54,534 nucleotides of DNA, taken from positions 1 to 54,534 of the forward strand of contig JADIMR010000088.1 in NCBI GenBank assembly GCA_017694565.1, given 5' to 3'. Source of the DNA: Candidatus Enterocola intestinipullorum (GTDB lineage: Bacteria; Bacteroidota; Bacteroidia; Bacteroidales; Paludibacteraceae). Positions 43,535 to 52,075 of the stretch are shown here, in pieces; the stretch's first letter is position 1; each line of letters starts with the position of its first letter. The notes beneath the pieces were generated by a model, which worked only from the letters and a program-made list of their open reading frames with translations, was not told the DNA's origin and ran no database searches. Both the position numbers and the translations under genes were made by a program.

Positions 43535-43565
43535 AAAAAGCGGCCGGAATGTTTTCCAACCGCTT
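43535..43565 (-). terminator. Terminator of the Bax inhibitor-1 family gene
   Basis: On the minus strand a stem AAGCGG(TT)GGAA / TTCC(GG)CCGCTT is followed by TTTTT. It lies between the two minus-strand genes, 36 nt after the stop at 43601. Confidence 0.75.
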
Positions 43566-43600
43566 GTCAGATATGTCGCTGATGATTGGCATTGGCAATG

Positions 43601-44302
43601 TCAGTCGTCGCTTCTGCCGAAGAACCTCAACAAATAGAGGAACAAGTTCACGAAGTCCAAGTAGAGCGAAAAGGCCGCCATCACTGCTAATTTGCTTGTG
43701 GTTTCGTTTTCGTCCAAATATGCCAACTGGCGCATCTTTTGGGCATCGTATGCCGTAAGCCCCGTAAACAATACTACTCCTACCAAGGAACAAATCCAGT
43801 CTATGCGGCTGCTTTGCAGGAAAAGATTCACCAATGTCGCGATTATCAAGCCAATCAGGGCCATTGTAAGTATGCGTCCCCAGCTCGTGAGGTCTTTTTT
43901 AGTGAAGTGGCCGTACAACGCCATCGCTCCGAACATTGCCGAACAGATGAAGAACGTGCTTGCTATCGACGACATGGTGTAGACTAAGAATATCGAAGAC
44001 AAGGAAATTCCCAGCGTGAAAGCGTATGCCAGAAACAAAATCCTTGCCGTTGTAAACGACATCTTGTCCAATCTCGCTATCAGTATGAACGCTATGGCCA
44101 GTTGGGAGATGATTAATATCCACATGATGCTGCTTGAAGAAAACAGCAATTGCATGAATGCCGCGCTTGTCCCGCAAATATAGGATGTCAGTCCAGTTAT
44201 GGCCAAAGCCGTGAACATCCATCCGTATGCTTTGGAAACTATCGAAGCCTGTCTTGTCTTGACTTCCGCGCTTAAAAATCCGTTTTGTTGATCGATTTGC
44301 AT
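43601..44302 (-). CDS. Bax inhibitor-1/YccA family membrane protein
   Basis: A 233-residue protein of seven helices: ASIVSKAYGWMFTALAITGLTSYICG, SIMWILIISQLAIAFILIARLDKMS, ARILFLAYAFTLGISLSSIF, IASTFFICSAMFGAMALYGHFTKKDLTSWGRILTMALIGLIIATLVN, the IDWICSLVGVVLFTGLTAYDAQKM motif and the end LYLDFVNLFLYLLRFFG. Members of this family are thought to be calcium leak channels or regulators of membrane protein turnover (YccA). A -7 box TACTTTTG lies at 44340-44347. Confidence 0.9.
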   Translation of the reverse strand: MQIDQQNGFLSAEVKTRQASIVSKAYGWMFTALAITGLTSYICGTSAAFMQLLFSSSSIMWILIISQLAIAFILIARLDKMSFTTARILFLAYAFTLGISLSSIFLVYTMSSIASTFFICSAMFGAMALYGHFTKKDLTSWGRILTMALIGLIIATLVNLFLQSSRIDWICSLVGVVLFTGLTAYDAQKMRQLAYLDENETTSKLAVMAAFSLYLDFVNLFLYLLRFFGRSDD

Positions 44303-44339
44303 TTTGTTTTAATTTTTAGATATTCAGTGAGTTCGCTTA

Positions 44340-44347
44340 CAAAAGTA
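44340..44347 (-). promoter_or_regulatory. -7 promoter box TACTTTTG of the BI-1 family gene
   Basis: Perfect TAnnTTTG match on the minus strand, giving a leader of about 30 nt. Confidence 0.5.
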
Positions 44348-44425
44348 ATCACTATTCATGCCAAAAACAGCGGCATGCCATCGTATTATGATTTTTTAAC
44401 TCGGATATGTTGGGTATACGGTATT

Positions 44426-45367
44426 TTATTCCAAATCCATCAGGAAAAATTCGTACGCAAGGGAATCCTTGGCTTTTTTCATATCCTTGATCCTTTCTTT
44501 TACATATTTGTTTTCGCTGATTGCATAGTCCGGGAATAATTCCTGCATTGCCCTTGCGCGATGTTTGTCGTATGCGGCGGGAAATTTCACTTTGTTGATG
44601 CACAGGCATTTCAATATGTTGATAGGAATACCGGCGGTATTTATGGAAACCGTATCGTTTCCTGAAACCACGGTTTCGGGAAGAATGAAAAGTCCGAGTC
44701 TTGTTTGGAATTCGTCCAAATCGGGTAAAGGGTATTCCGTCGTTACGAAATTACGGCCTTCGATGCGGCGTTTTTCCCGGAAATCGCCGGTCATCTTTTC
44801 AGTTGCGACGAAGTCAAAGTTGTCTTTTGCCTTGTTGTTTATGAAACCGTAGCTGAATATCAATTCGTCAATGGGTTTCAAAGCCTCGACTTCAAAGGTC
44901 AAAGCCATTTTCCGGTAGGTGGAAGCATACAGGAAATATGTGGGCTTTTCATTTGCGGCTATGGGTGTTATACGTATATAATCGCTTATATGCGTGGCTG
45001 ATATGGAGTCCCTCCATGCTTCTATGACGGAATCTGTCTTTTGGAGAGCTTTCGCATTTTCCTCGTTCCACTCCGCTGTCATTTTTTCCCTTTGCTTGTT
45101 CCAAAAAGCGGAATCCTCGGTAAAGTGTATGTATTCCAAGGCATTGCGATAAGTAAGCCCGCTGAAACGGGCAATTTCCGCGCTTTGCATGAACGAAGAG
45201 CGGAAGCGGGCGAAGTCGTATAAATCCGCGAACAGGCTGTCGCTTTGTACGGCTTTTTTTACTTCCTCGGCCGTCAGTTCGTCAGTTACTGGCTTGTCCG
45301 GAATGTTGCTGCATGAAGCAAGTGCTATGGCGGCCGCAGCCGCGATAATCAAAGATGTTTTCTTCAT
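44426..45367 (-). CDS. Lipoprotein of unknown function
   Basis: The start is placed at 45367 (MKKTSLIIAAAAAIALASC), three codons after the track start, because this gives the usual MKK signal and a lipobox (LASC). The 313-residue product contains repeated short helices and a beta-rich middle (RRIEGRNFVTTEYPLPDLDEFQTRLGLFILPE). No family recognised. A -7 box TACATTTG (45403-45410, minus) precedes it, and the next gene is divergent. Confidence 0.6.
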   Translation of the reverse strand: MKKTSLIIAAAAAIALASCSNIPDKPVTDELTAEEVKKAVQSDSLFADLYDFARFRSSFMQSAEIARFSGLTYRNALEYIHFTEDSAFWNKQREKMTAEWNEENAKALQKTDSVIEAWRDSISATHISDYIRITPIAANEKPTYFLYASTYRKMALTFEVEALKPIDELIFSYGFINNKAKDNFDFVATEKMTGDFREKRRIEGRNFVTTEYPLPDLDEFQTRLGLFILPETVVSGNDTVSINTAGIPINILKCLCINKVKFPAAYDKHRARAMQELFPDYAISENKYVKERIKDMKKAKDSLAYEFFLMDLE

Positions 45368-45402
45368 TTTGTCCAATTAAAAATTATAAATGATGATGTT
45401 GG

Positions 45403-45410
45403 CAAATGTA
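45403..45410 (-). promoter_or_regulatory. -7 promoter box TACATTTG of the lipoprotein gene
   Basis: Perfect TAnnTTTG match on the minus strand; a divergent -7 box TACTTTTG for the glycosyltransferase gene lies at 45431-45438 on plus. Confidence 0.45.
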
Positions 45411-45430
45411 GGCATTTTTCAATTTTTTCC

Positions 45431-45438
45431 TACTTTTG
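45431..45438 (+). promoter_or_regulatory. -7 promoter box TACTTTTG of the GT4 glycosyltransferase gene
   Basis: Perfect match to TAnnTTTG. It overlaps the track start at 45436, which is why the start at 45460 is preferred. Confidence 0.5.
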
Positions 45439-45459
45439 CCATCGTATTTTATCATTCCG

Positions 45460-46641
45460 ATGGGCGTAAAAAAACTTAAAGTCGGATATTTCTGCGACAC
45501 GTTTTATCCTATGACCGACGGTGTCGTGAAGGTGTTGGACAATTATGCGGCAAACCTTTGCAAAAGATGCGATGTTGTCGTTTTTGTCCCCGAAGGGCGC
45601 GGCGACTTCGATGACTCCTCCTTGCCTTATAAAGTCGTAAGGTGCAAGCGTCTGAGGGTATTGGGCTTGGATTATGACCTGCCTTTGCCGGAATTGGACC
45701 GGCACTTCATGAAGACGCTTAAAGAATGCAAGTTGGACATAGTCCATGTGCATTCCCCCTTTACATTAGGCAATGCGGGATTGCGTTATGCCCGAAAGCA
45801 CCGCATACCCTGTGTCGCTACCATGCACAGTCAATTCAAACTCGATTTCGAACGTAGTTTGAAAACCCCGCTGATGAAACCGGCATTGGCTTTCATGATG
45901 TGGCGGTTGCGCAATTTTTTTGATTCCGCAACCGAGTGCTGGGCGGTAAACAAGGAAGTCGCACGTATTTTTCATGAGGATTACGGTGTCGGGAAACTGC
46001 CCGAAGTCGTCCGTAACGGAACGGATATGGCAGTTTTTGCCGATAAGGAATATGTGGATTCCTTGAAAAGCGGATACGGAATTTCATCCGATGAAAAGGT
46101 GTTGCTTTTTGTCGGCAGGATAAATGTTTTGAAGAATGTGGATTTTCTTGTCCGCAGCCTTGCCGTTTTGGACAAAGAGGGATTCCGTTTCAAGGCGTTG
46201 TTAGTAGGCGAAGGCCAGGACTTCAATGCTATAAAAAGGCTTGTTTCCAAATCCGGGCTGAAAGACAAGGTTTTAATGCCGGGCAAGATTACCGACCGCA
46301 AGGCTTTGGCAGCGCACTATGCCCTGGCGGACCTGTTCGTATTCCCGTCTTTGTACGATTCCAGCTCGTTGGTACAAATAGAGGCCGCGAGCCAGCACAC
46401 CCCGTCCTTGTTTTTGAAAGGCGCTGCTACGTCCGCGACTGTCACCCCCGGAATCGACGGTTATATCTCTGACAGAGATATAACATCTTATGCGCATAAG
46501 ATCGAAGAAATTTTTGCAGACGAGGCCTGTTACCGTAAAGTTTGCATGAATGCCTTCGACAACCTGTATGTTACGTGGCCGCAAGTCGTGGACGAGGTCT
46601 ATGAACGTTACTTGTCGCTTTCCGGCAAGTCTGACGTGTAA
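45460..46641 (+). CDS. GT4 family glycosyltransferase
   Basis: A 393-residue GT-B enzyme of family 4. The start at 45460 (MGVKKLKVGYFCDTFYP) is used because the TTG at 45436 overlaps the promoter. Motifs: VGYFCDTFYPMTDGVVKVLDNYA, DIVHVHSPFTLGNAGLRYARKH, VRNGTDMAVF, VLLFVGRINVLKNVDFLVRSLAVL, ALLVGEGQD and the donor loop PSLYDSSSLVQIEAASQHTPSLFLKGAAT. Similar enzymes make glycolipids or lipid-linked glycans. A run of SDRDITSYAH at the end is unremarkable. Acceptor unknown. Confidence 0.85.
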   Translation: MGVKKLKVGYFCDTFYPMTDGVVKVLDNYAANLCKRCDVVVFVPEGRGDFDDSSLPYKVVRCKRLRVLGLDYDLPLPELDRHFMKTLKECKLDIVHVHSPFTLGNAGLRYARKHRIPCVATMHSQFKLDFERSLKTPLMKPALAFMMWRLRNFFDSATECWAVNKEVARIFHEDYGVGKLPEVVRNGTDMAVFADKEYVDSLKSGYGISSDEKVLLFVGRINVLKNVDFLVRSLAVLDKEGFRFKALLVGEGQDFNAIKRLVSKSGLKDKVLMPGKITDRKALAAHYALADLFVFPSLYDSSSLVQIEAASQHTPSLFLKGAATSATVTPGIDGYISDRDITSYAHKIEEIFADEACYRKVCMNAFDNLYVTWPQVVDEVYERYLSLSGKSDV

Positions 46642-46702
46642 TCAAATAGTGCGGGGACAGCGGCGACCGGCAGTCTTTTTGCACTATACGCGGCCGCATG
46701 TT

Positions 46703-47935
46703 TTATTTTTTCAGATAATACAGGGTATTACAATTGGCAGGGCGGAAAATCTTCCGGGCGACTCTTAGCACGTCGTCGGGAGTGGCCTTGCAGTATTTTC
46801 CTACCATGCCGTCCACGTAATCAGGACGGCCTATCAATTCGTACAATGCCAAATCCGCTGCCGTTTGTTCCAGGTCGAAGCGGGATGTGAGGGCGTTCAT
46901 TTCATATTTGTTCTTGCACTTTTCCAACTCGCTTTCCGGAACGGTTTCTTCGCATAATTTGCGTGTTTGTGCGTCAATAGCCGCCGCACCTTCGTCAGGC
47001 AACACGTTATCGCATAGCCGTCCGGCAATTACGAGCAGTCCGGGATCGAAGTGGAATCCCACGTATGCGTCGATTGTGGAAAAAAGTTTCTGCTCGTAAA
47101 CCAACGCCTGCCTTAGCCTTGCGGATTTGCCGTTGGCCAGAATGTCCGACAAGAGATCGCAGATGAAGAAATCGTCGTCGGTGCAATTGCAGATATGGTA
47201 GGCCTTGTATACGGAGTTTTGCGGTACGTCGGCAAAACGTGTAGCTTCACGGGCGGAGGTCTGGATTGGTTCGGGAGCTATGTCGTCGCTTGCGAATGAA
47301 CGTTTTCCGGGTATGTTGCCGAACCATTTCTCAGACAATTGCAGTACATTATCCCATTCCACATTGCCGGTTACGGACAATACGGCATTGGCTGGATGAT
47401 AATATTTTTTGAAAAAAGCTTTCGCGTCGGGCAGGGTAAGATTGTTTACTTGTCCGAGGGTAAGTCCTATCGTGTCATGTGAATACGGGTGTATGGTGTA
47501 ACACAAGGACTTCAACATTTGTTGGACTTCACCGTAAGGCTCGTTCAACCCTTGTTTGAATTCTTCAAGTACGACTTGTTTCTGTATATTGAAGCTTTTC
47601 GCGCCAAGGTTAGGATTAAGCATCCTGTCGGATTCCAACCAGAATCCGGTTTCCACGTTTTCTTTGGGAAGCGTGAGGTAATAATTGGTAATGTCGCAGG
47701 TGGTATAGGCATTGCTCGTGCCTCCGATTTTTTCCAACGGAGCATCGAAATCAGGGATGTTCTTCGATCCGCAAAACATGAGATGTTCAAGCAAATGCGC
47801 AAGCCCTGTTTTGTTGCCGGTCTCGTTACGGGATCCCGCACCGTAGAGCATGTTCAACGTTACGTTGCCGGTACGTTGGTTGAAATGGTGGACTATTCGC
47901 AGCCCGTTTCTTAACTTGTGCCTGTTTACAAGCAT
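46703..47935 (-). CDS. M16 family zinc metallopeptidase (insulinase-like)
   Basis: A 410-residue processing-peptidase-like protein with the inverted zinc motif HLLEH (in TGLAHLLEHLMFCGSKN) and a Glu about 75 residues on. SNAYTTCDITNYYLTLP, YHPANAVLSVTGNVEWDNVL and the C-terminal half with FHFDPGLLVIAG follow the family. No signal peptide is seen. It is the last gene of a minus-strand run that includes Maf, UbiA, a KdsC-like phosphatase and a DUF2520 protein; it starts 7 nt after the Maf stop. Confidence 0.9.
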   Translation of the reverse strand: MLVNRHKLRNGLRIVHHFNQRTGNVTLNMLYGAGSRNETGNKTGLAHLLEHLMFCGSKNIPDFDAPLEKIGGTSNAYTTCDITNYYLTLPKENVETGFWLESDRMLNPNLGAKSFNIQKQVVLEEFKQGLNEPYGEVQQMLKSLCYTIHPYSHDTIGLTLGQVNNLTLPDAKAFFKKYYHPANAVLSVTGNVEWDNVLQLSEKWFGNIPGKRSFASDDIAPEPIQTSAREATRFADVPQNSVYKAYHICNCTDDDFFICDLLSDILANGKSARLRQALVYEQKLFSTIDAYVGFHFDPGLLVIAGRLCDNVLPDEGAAAIDAQTRKLCEETVPESELEKCKNKYEMNALTSRFDLEQTAADLALYELIGRPDYVDGMVGKYCKATPDDVLRVARKIFRPANCNTLYYLKK

Positions 47936-47941
47936 GTCTTA

Positions 47942-48529
47942 TCAAAGAAAAGCGTTGAGTTCGCGGTATAAGCGATGTACGGGCAACCCCATCACGTTAT
48001 AGAAAGAGCCTACTAATTTTTCTATGCCGATGAAACCTATCCATTCCTGGACACCATAGGCACCAGCCTTGTCCAATGGCTTGTATGTTTGCAAGTAGTG
48101 GTTTATCTCTTCTTCGGACAGTTCGGTAAAAGTAACTTCGGACATTGAATGGAAGCTGCGCCGTTTGCTTTTGGTTGTCAGGCAAATTCCGGTTATGACC
48201 TTGTGCGTATGTCCCGACAGCAATTGCAACATTTTGCGGGCTTCGTCCAAATCCGCAGGTTTGCCCAAAACGAAGTCGTCGGCGATGACTACCGTATCGG
48301 CTGTTATTACCAAATCATTGTCCTTCATTTCCGGCAAGTACGCATCGGCTTTTTTGTCGGCGATGTACAAGGGAATTTGGGCACCCTCCAAATTAGGAGG
48401 GTAGCTTTCGTCAATATCCACCGGTTTGCAAGTGAAATCGAATTCCAAGCCTTGAAGCAACTCCCTGCGCCGTGGAGATGCCGAAGCCAGGATCACATTG
48501 TAGTTTTTGAGTTTCTCAGTAAGCAACAT
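47942..48529 (-). CDS. maf: Maf family nucleotide pyrophosphatase
   Basis: A 195-residue cytoplasmic protein of the Maf/HAM1-related family that hydrolyses non-canonical nucleoside triphosphates. Motifs: VILASASPRRRELLQGLEFDF, DESYPP, ITADTVVIADDFVLGKPADLDEARKMLQLLSGHTHKVITG and the end KAGAYGVQEWIGFIGIEKLVGSFYNVMGLP. All conserved blocks are present. The start overlaps the UbiA gene by 14 nt. Confidence 0.95.
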   Translation of the reverse strand: MLLTEKLKNYNVILASASPRRRELLQGLEFDFTCKPVDIDESYPPNLEGAQIPLYIADKKADAYLPEMKDNDLVITADTVVIADDFVLGKPADLDEARKMLQLLSGHTHKVITGICLTTKSKRRSFHSMSEVTFTELSEEEINHYLQTYKPLDKAGAYGVQEWIGFIGIEKLVGSFYNVMGLPVHRLYRELNAFL

Positions 48530-49490
48530 AAGACGGACTGTTTAATAATATCAGATAATATACGAACAAGCAATAGCAACAGCCTATTGCCATTATGTAT
48601 TTCAACAAACTGCTGATGTTGTGGAATTCCTTTTTGCAGCCGGCCTTGCCGAGCATGTAAAAGAATATCAGGAACGGCAGCACGATGCCGGTGAGGTAGT
48701 ACTTGCCGCTGACAGGATCGTTTTCAAATGGAGACAGGAAGAATGCGAAGTATCCTATTACGGCCAGGCTGGCAGCTGCCATGACAGCAACGAATATCTT
48801 GGATTTGGCGATTCCCCAGACCACCGGCATTGTACGGCATTCGTTTTCGCGGTCTCCTTCAACGTCTTCCATGTCCTTTACTATTTCGCGGACGAATGTC
48901 AGCAAAAGCGAACACAACCCTATCGCGCAGCTCCATGAATATATCTCAGGCAGGATGCCGGTTTGGTATATCAGGAAGTCGTAATGTTTTATCATCGCGG
49001 CGGCTACCGCGTAACCGGGAATGAAAATCGCGGCAAAGGCACAGATGGCGATTATGAGGTTGCCAATCAGGAATTGGCGTTTGTAGCTTGACGAATAAAA
49101 CCATAGCAGCCCCGCAACGACCAAATACAGGAAAGCAAGGGTGAAGTCCCCGACGATTACGGCAAGCGCGATGCCGGCAGCGATTCCGATGGCGAAAAGG
49201 CATTGGAAATAAACAGCGGCTTGCTTGCGCGACATGCCGTGTCCGACAATTACTTTTGACGGGCGGTTGATTTCATCGATTTTTGTGTCGAAATAATCGT
49301 TTACCACGTAACCGCCGGCAGCTATGAAAATGGCGGAGATTTCCAATAACACGAAAATCGGGACAGAGCAGGGAATGCGTATGCCGTATTGTCCCAATAA
49401 CGGGGTCAATACCCCGAAATAGAAAAAGGCGGTCAATATTCCTATGAACAGGAGATTGGCAGGCCTGATTATTTTGAAATAATTTTTCAT
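48516..49490 (-). CDS. UbiA-family prenyltransferase (geranylgeranylglycerol-phosphate type)
   Basis: A 324-residue membrane protein with eight or nine helices. The two Asp-rich motifs are YVVNDYFDTKIDEINRPSK (first) and KDMEDVEGDRENECRTMPVVWG (second), placing it in the UbiA superfamily; the neighbourhood with Maf and KdsC-like genes and the sequence resemble the Bacteroidota geranylgeranylglycerol-phosphate geranylgeranyltransferase group. The prenyl acceptor is uncertain. Overlaps maf by 14 nt at its 3' end. Confidence 0.85.
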   Translation of the reverse strand: MKNYFKIIRPANLLFIGILTAFFYFGVLTPLLGQYGIRIPCSVPIFVLLEISAIFIAAGGYVVNDYFDTKIDEINRPSKVIVGHGMSRKQAAVYFQCLFAIGIAAGIALAVIVGDFTLAFLYLVVAGLLWFYSSSYKRQFLIGNLIIAICAFAAIFIPGYAVAAAMIKHYDFLIYQTGILPEIYSWSCAIGLCSLLLTFVREIVKDMEDVEGDRENECRTMPVVWGIAKSKIFVAVMAAASLAVIGYFAFFLSPFENDPVSGKYYLTGIVLPFLIFFYMLGKAGCKKEFHNISSLLKYIMAIGCCYCLFVYYLILLNSPSYVAY

Positions 49491-49511
49491 GTCAGTGTAT
49501 GATGATATGGA

Positions 49512-50036
49512 TTACCAACCGAAAGCGTGTTCATCCAAGAGCCATTTGCCTTGCGCTTTCATCACTTGCTCGATTATGTCGCGGGCGCAACCCTTGCCGC
49601 CGTCGGCGAAAGACACATAGTCGGCCATGTCGCGGACTTCCACTGCCGCATCGGCAGGACAGCATGATATTCCGGCTTGTTCAAGTACGGGAATATCCGG
49701 AATGTCGTCTCCCATGTACATTATTTCGCTGTCATCCAATCCATGCAAGGCCTTGAATTTGTCGTAATCCTTTATTTTGTCGGCCGAAGCCATGTAAATG
49801 TCCTTGACGCCCAGCTTGGCATACCTGATTTTTACCGATTCGGTAAGCGCGCCCGTTATGATAGCTATGTGATAGCCGCATTTCAATGCGTATTGCAAGG
49901 CGTATCCGTCTTTGATGTTTGCGGTGCGCTGCGGTTCCCCGGCGGGCGACATGGGTATGAAATTCGCGGACAGGACACCGTCCACGTCAAAAACCAAGGC
50001 CTTGATTTGTTTTAGTTGTTCCTTGAAATTTTTCAT
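49512..50036 (-). CDS. HAD-family KdsC-like phosphatase
   Basis: A 174-residue HAD hydrolase. Motif I is [18 protein letters not shown], motif II lies in [14 protein letters not shown], and motif IV is [19 protein letters not shown]; the [17 protein letters not shown] region matches the KdsC (3-deoxy-D-manno-octulosonate 8-phosphate phosphatase) group. The start lies 50 nt inside the upstream DUF2520 gene, and no later start keeps motif I, so the overlap is real. It would act in Kdo synthesis, but this is inferred from family only. Confidence 0.85.
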   Translation of the reverse strand: MKNFKEQLKQIKALVFDVDGVLSANFIPMSPAGEPQRTANIKDGYALQYALKCGYHIAIITGALTESVKIRYAKLGVKDIYMASADKIKDYDKFKALHGLDDSEIMYMGDDIPDIPVLEQAGISCCPADAAVEVRDMADYVSFADGGKGCARDIIEQVMKAQGKWLLDEHAFGW

Positions 50037-50790
50037 TTTGCAAGTCTTGTATGGATTTGCTTACCAGCGTGTAAATTTCCTTTCCGTATCCGTCCAAACA
50101 CTGGATGTGCGAAGACAGGATTTTGGCATCGTGCCTGACGGCCGGTCCGGTTTGGGCTGCCTGCGGGCGTACCGAATGCACTTTTGCGGCTGTTTCATCG
50201 ATTAGGGGCAGTAATTCCGAAAAGTCCAACCCTTCTTCCGTCAGTATTTTGTCCGCCAGAGCATACATGTGATTTACAAAATTGCTGGCGAATACTGCCG
50301 CGATGTGCAGTTTCTTCCTTTGTACGGAATTGCAAGGGTAAACACGGCTGCCCAATTTCCGGGCGAAACCGGACAATTCTGCCAGGCATTCTTCATTGCA
50401 GGCTTCCACGTAAAATGGCAGGGTGGAAAAATCAACGCGCCGTTGCTTTGAAAAAGACTGCAAAGGGTACAATACCCCGTATTTCCCGGCGAATGGTTTT
50501 AATATCTCCATATCCACGCTGCCGGCCGTGTGCACAAGAATACCGTTGCCGAAATCCATGCCTCCCACCGCGTCGGTGATGGCATCATCCTTTACGCTGC
50601 ATATATAAAGGTCGGCCGGGGGAATGCGATGCTTGTCGTTGGTGTACGGTACCCCGTATTTTTCTCCTAATTGCCTGCAAGATTCTTCGTGCAGGGAATA
50701 TACTGTCAATATCCTGTATCCGGACTCCGCAATTGCAGGTACGAGATTCCATGCCACGCGGCCCGCTCCTATTATTACAACCGATTGCAT
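49987..50790 (-). CDS. DUF2520-type Rossmann protein (F420/NADP-like oxidoreductase)
   Basis: A 267-residue protein starting with a nucleotide-binding loop ([21 protein letters not shown]), then [21 protein letters not shown] and a C-terminal helical domain ([33 protein letters not shown]) that matches the Rossmann-like/DUF2520 family. The exact reaction is unknown. The 3' end overlaps the KdsC-like gene by 50 nt. Confidence 0.85.
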   Translation of the reverse strand: MQSVVIIGAGRVAWNLVPAIAESGYRILTVYSLHEESCRQLGEKYGVPYTNDKHRIPPADLYICSVKDDAITDAVGGMDFGNGILVHTAGSVDMEILKPFAGKYGVLYPLQSFSKQRRVDFSTLPFYVEACNEECLAELSGFARKLGSRVYPCNSVQRKKLHIAAVFASNFVNHMYALADKILTEEGLDFSELLPLIDETAAKVHSVRPQAAQTGPAVRHDAKILSSHIQCLDGYGKEIYTLVSKSIQDLQNEKFQGTTKTNQGLGF

Positions 50791-50821
50791 TTTACAGATT
50801 CCAGCAACTGATCACTAACCG

Positions 50822-51358
50822 TTAAAACCTTCCCCAATGTATCTTTTCCCGTTGCAGGCGGTTGGGGTCGAAAGGCCGTTTTTCTTCCACTTTATGCCCG
50901 ATGCTTATGATGCATTCCACTTCGTAATTGTCAGGAATTCCCAACAGCTCTTTTACATATCCGCAGGCTGTCTTGCCCTCTTTGCGCGAAGCCCTTTGGC
51001 GTATTTGCGACCAGCAAGATCCCAAACCGAGGCTTTCGGCCGTAAGTTGCATGTATATGGCTGCAATGGAGCAATCTTCCACCCACACGTCGGTTTTGGA
51101 CGTGTCGGCACAAACTACTATGCTCATCGGGGCTTCTGCCACGAAGGCAGAGCCGAAAGGTTTGCATTCCGACAATGCTTTGGCTTGTTCTTTATCGGTA
51201 ATTACTATGAATTCCCAGGCGTTGGCCCTTTTTCCCGCCGGAGCCATCAGGGCGGCGTCGAGAATTTTTTTGGCTTCTTCGTCTGAAACGGCCTTGTCCG
51301 CAAATTTACGGTGGCTGCGGCGGCCTTCTATTACTTCTTGAAATGTTTTTCCTTCCAT
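50822..51358 (-). CDS. Nitroreductase family protein
   Basis: A 178-residue FMN-binding protein. The N-terminal RRSHRKFADKAVSDEEAKKILDAALMAPAGKRANAWEFIVITD matches the FMN-binding site of the nitroreductase family, followed by DCSIAAIYMQLTAESLGLGSCWSQIRQRA and the C-terminal ECIISIGHKVEEK. Short relative to typical family members but complete. Role and electron acceptor unknown. Confidence 0.88.
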   Translation of the reverse strand: MEGKTFQEVIEGRRSHRKFADKAVSDEEAKKILDAALMAPAGKRANAWEFIVITDKEQAKALSECKPFGSAFVAEAPMSIVVCADTSKTDVWVEDCSIAAIYMQLTAESLGLGSCWSQIRQRASRKEGKTACGYVKELLGIPDNYEVECIISIGHKVEEKRPFDPNRLQREKIHWGRF

Positions 51359-51391
51359 GTTATGATTTATATTGCTTGTTTGTCTTATGGT

Positions 51392-52075
51392 TTACCACGT
51401 CGCGCTATAAGGTTTTACCTCCTTGTTCTTTAACACATCGAAAAGATATGCCACGCTGACCGTTATTCCCGTGTTGTTTGAAGCCGAGAAATAGTCCTGC
51501 TTGCGCGAATTGAAAATATTGCCCAATCCGAAATCGTATCTGGCTTCCAGTTGGAAAAAACCTGCTTTTTGCGTTCTAAATTCGATACCCAAGCCTCCGA
51601 ATATTGAGTAGTCGAAGCGGTTTTCTATCGGTTTGGTCTGTTGGATGCCTGCGTTTTGTGAAAACGGCGCGGTAGCCGATTCATGTACCATGTATCGTAT
51701 CTTCGGACCCAAATTGACAAAAAAGCGGACATTCTTGTTCCCGAAATATATGTGTGAAATCAGGGGTAGCTCCAAATAATCAAGCGTGCGGTTGAATCTT
51801 TCTCCTGTTTCTACCGAAGTTTCGCTCCATCCGCGACGTGAAAAATTCAGCTCCGCTTGTAGTCCGAAATGTTTTTGAATGATATATCTTACGGTAAGCC
51901 CGCCCGTGTAGTTGAATGTGAAACTTTGTTCGACTGACGGGTCGAAGCCTACTTGCGAAAGCAGTACAACGCCTTGGTTCGTGCCTATTGCCAATTCCGG
52001 CTTTATGAAGGCATATTGCGCCGCTGCAAGTGCCGGGAACAGCAAAAGTATGATGTGTATAAACGCTTTGCGCAT
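51392..52075 (-). CDS. PorT-like outer membrane beta-barrel protein
   Basis: A 227-residue protein with a signal peptide (MRKAFIHIILLLFPALAAAQ) and a barrel of alternating aromatic residues (FIKPELAIGTNQGVVL, GGLTVRYIIQKHFGLQAELNFSRRGW, LDYLELPLISHIYFG, FGGLGIEFRTQKAGFFQLEARYDFGLG, ITVSVAYLF). This is the PorT/outer-membrane beta-barrel family; PorT itself is a T9SS component in Porphyromonas, but many paralogues exist, so it cannot be claimed as the T9SS PorT. Starts one base before the LysM gene stop (TGATG), so coupled translation. Confidence 0.8.
   Translation of the reverse strand: MRKAFIHIILLLFPALAAAQYAFIKPELAIGTNQGVVLLSQVGFDPSVEQSFTFNYTGGLTVRYIIQKHFGLQAELNFSRRGWSETSVETGERFNRTLDYLELPLISHIYFGNKNVRFFVNLGPKIRYMVHESATAPFSQNAGIQQTKPIENRFDYSIFGGLGIEFRTQKAGFFQLEARYDFGLGNIFNSRKQDYFSASNNTGITVSVAYLFDVLKNKEVKPYSATW

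Noticed and set aside
51392-52075. Naming the barrel protein as the T9SS component PorT
   Set aside because: The family has many paralogues and the gene is not next to other T9SS genes; only family similarity can be claimed.
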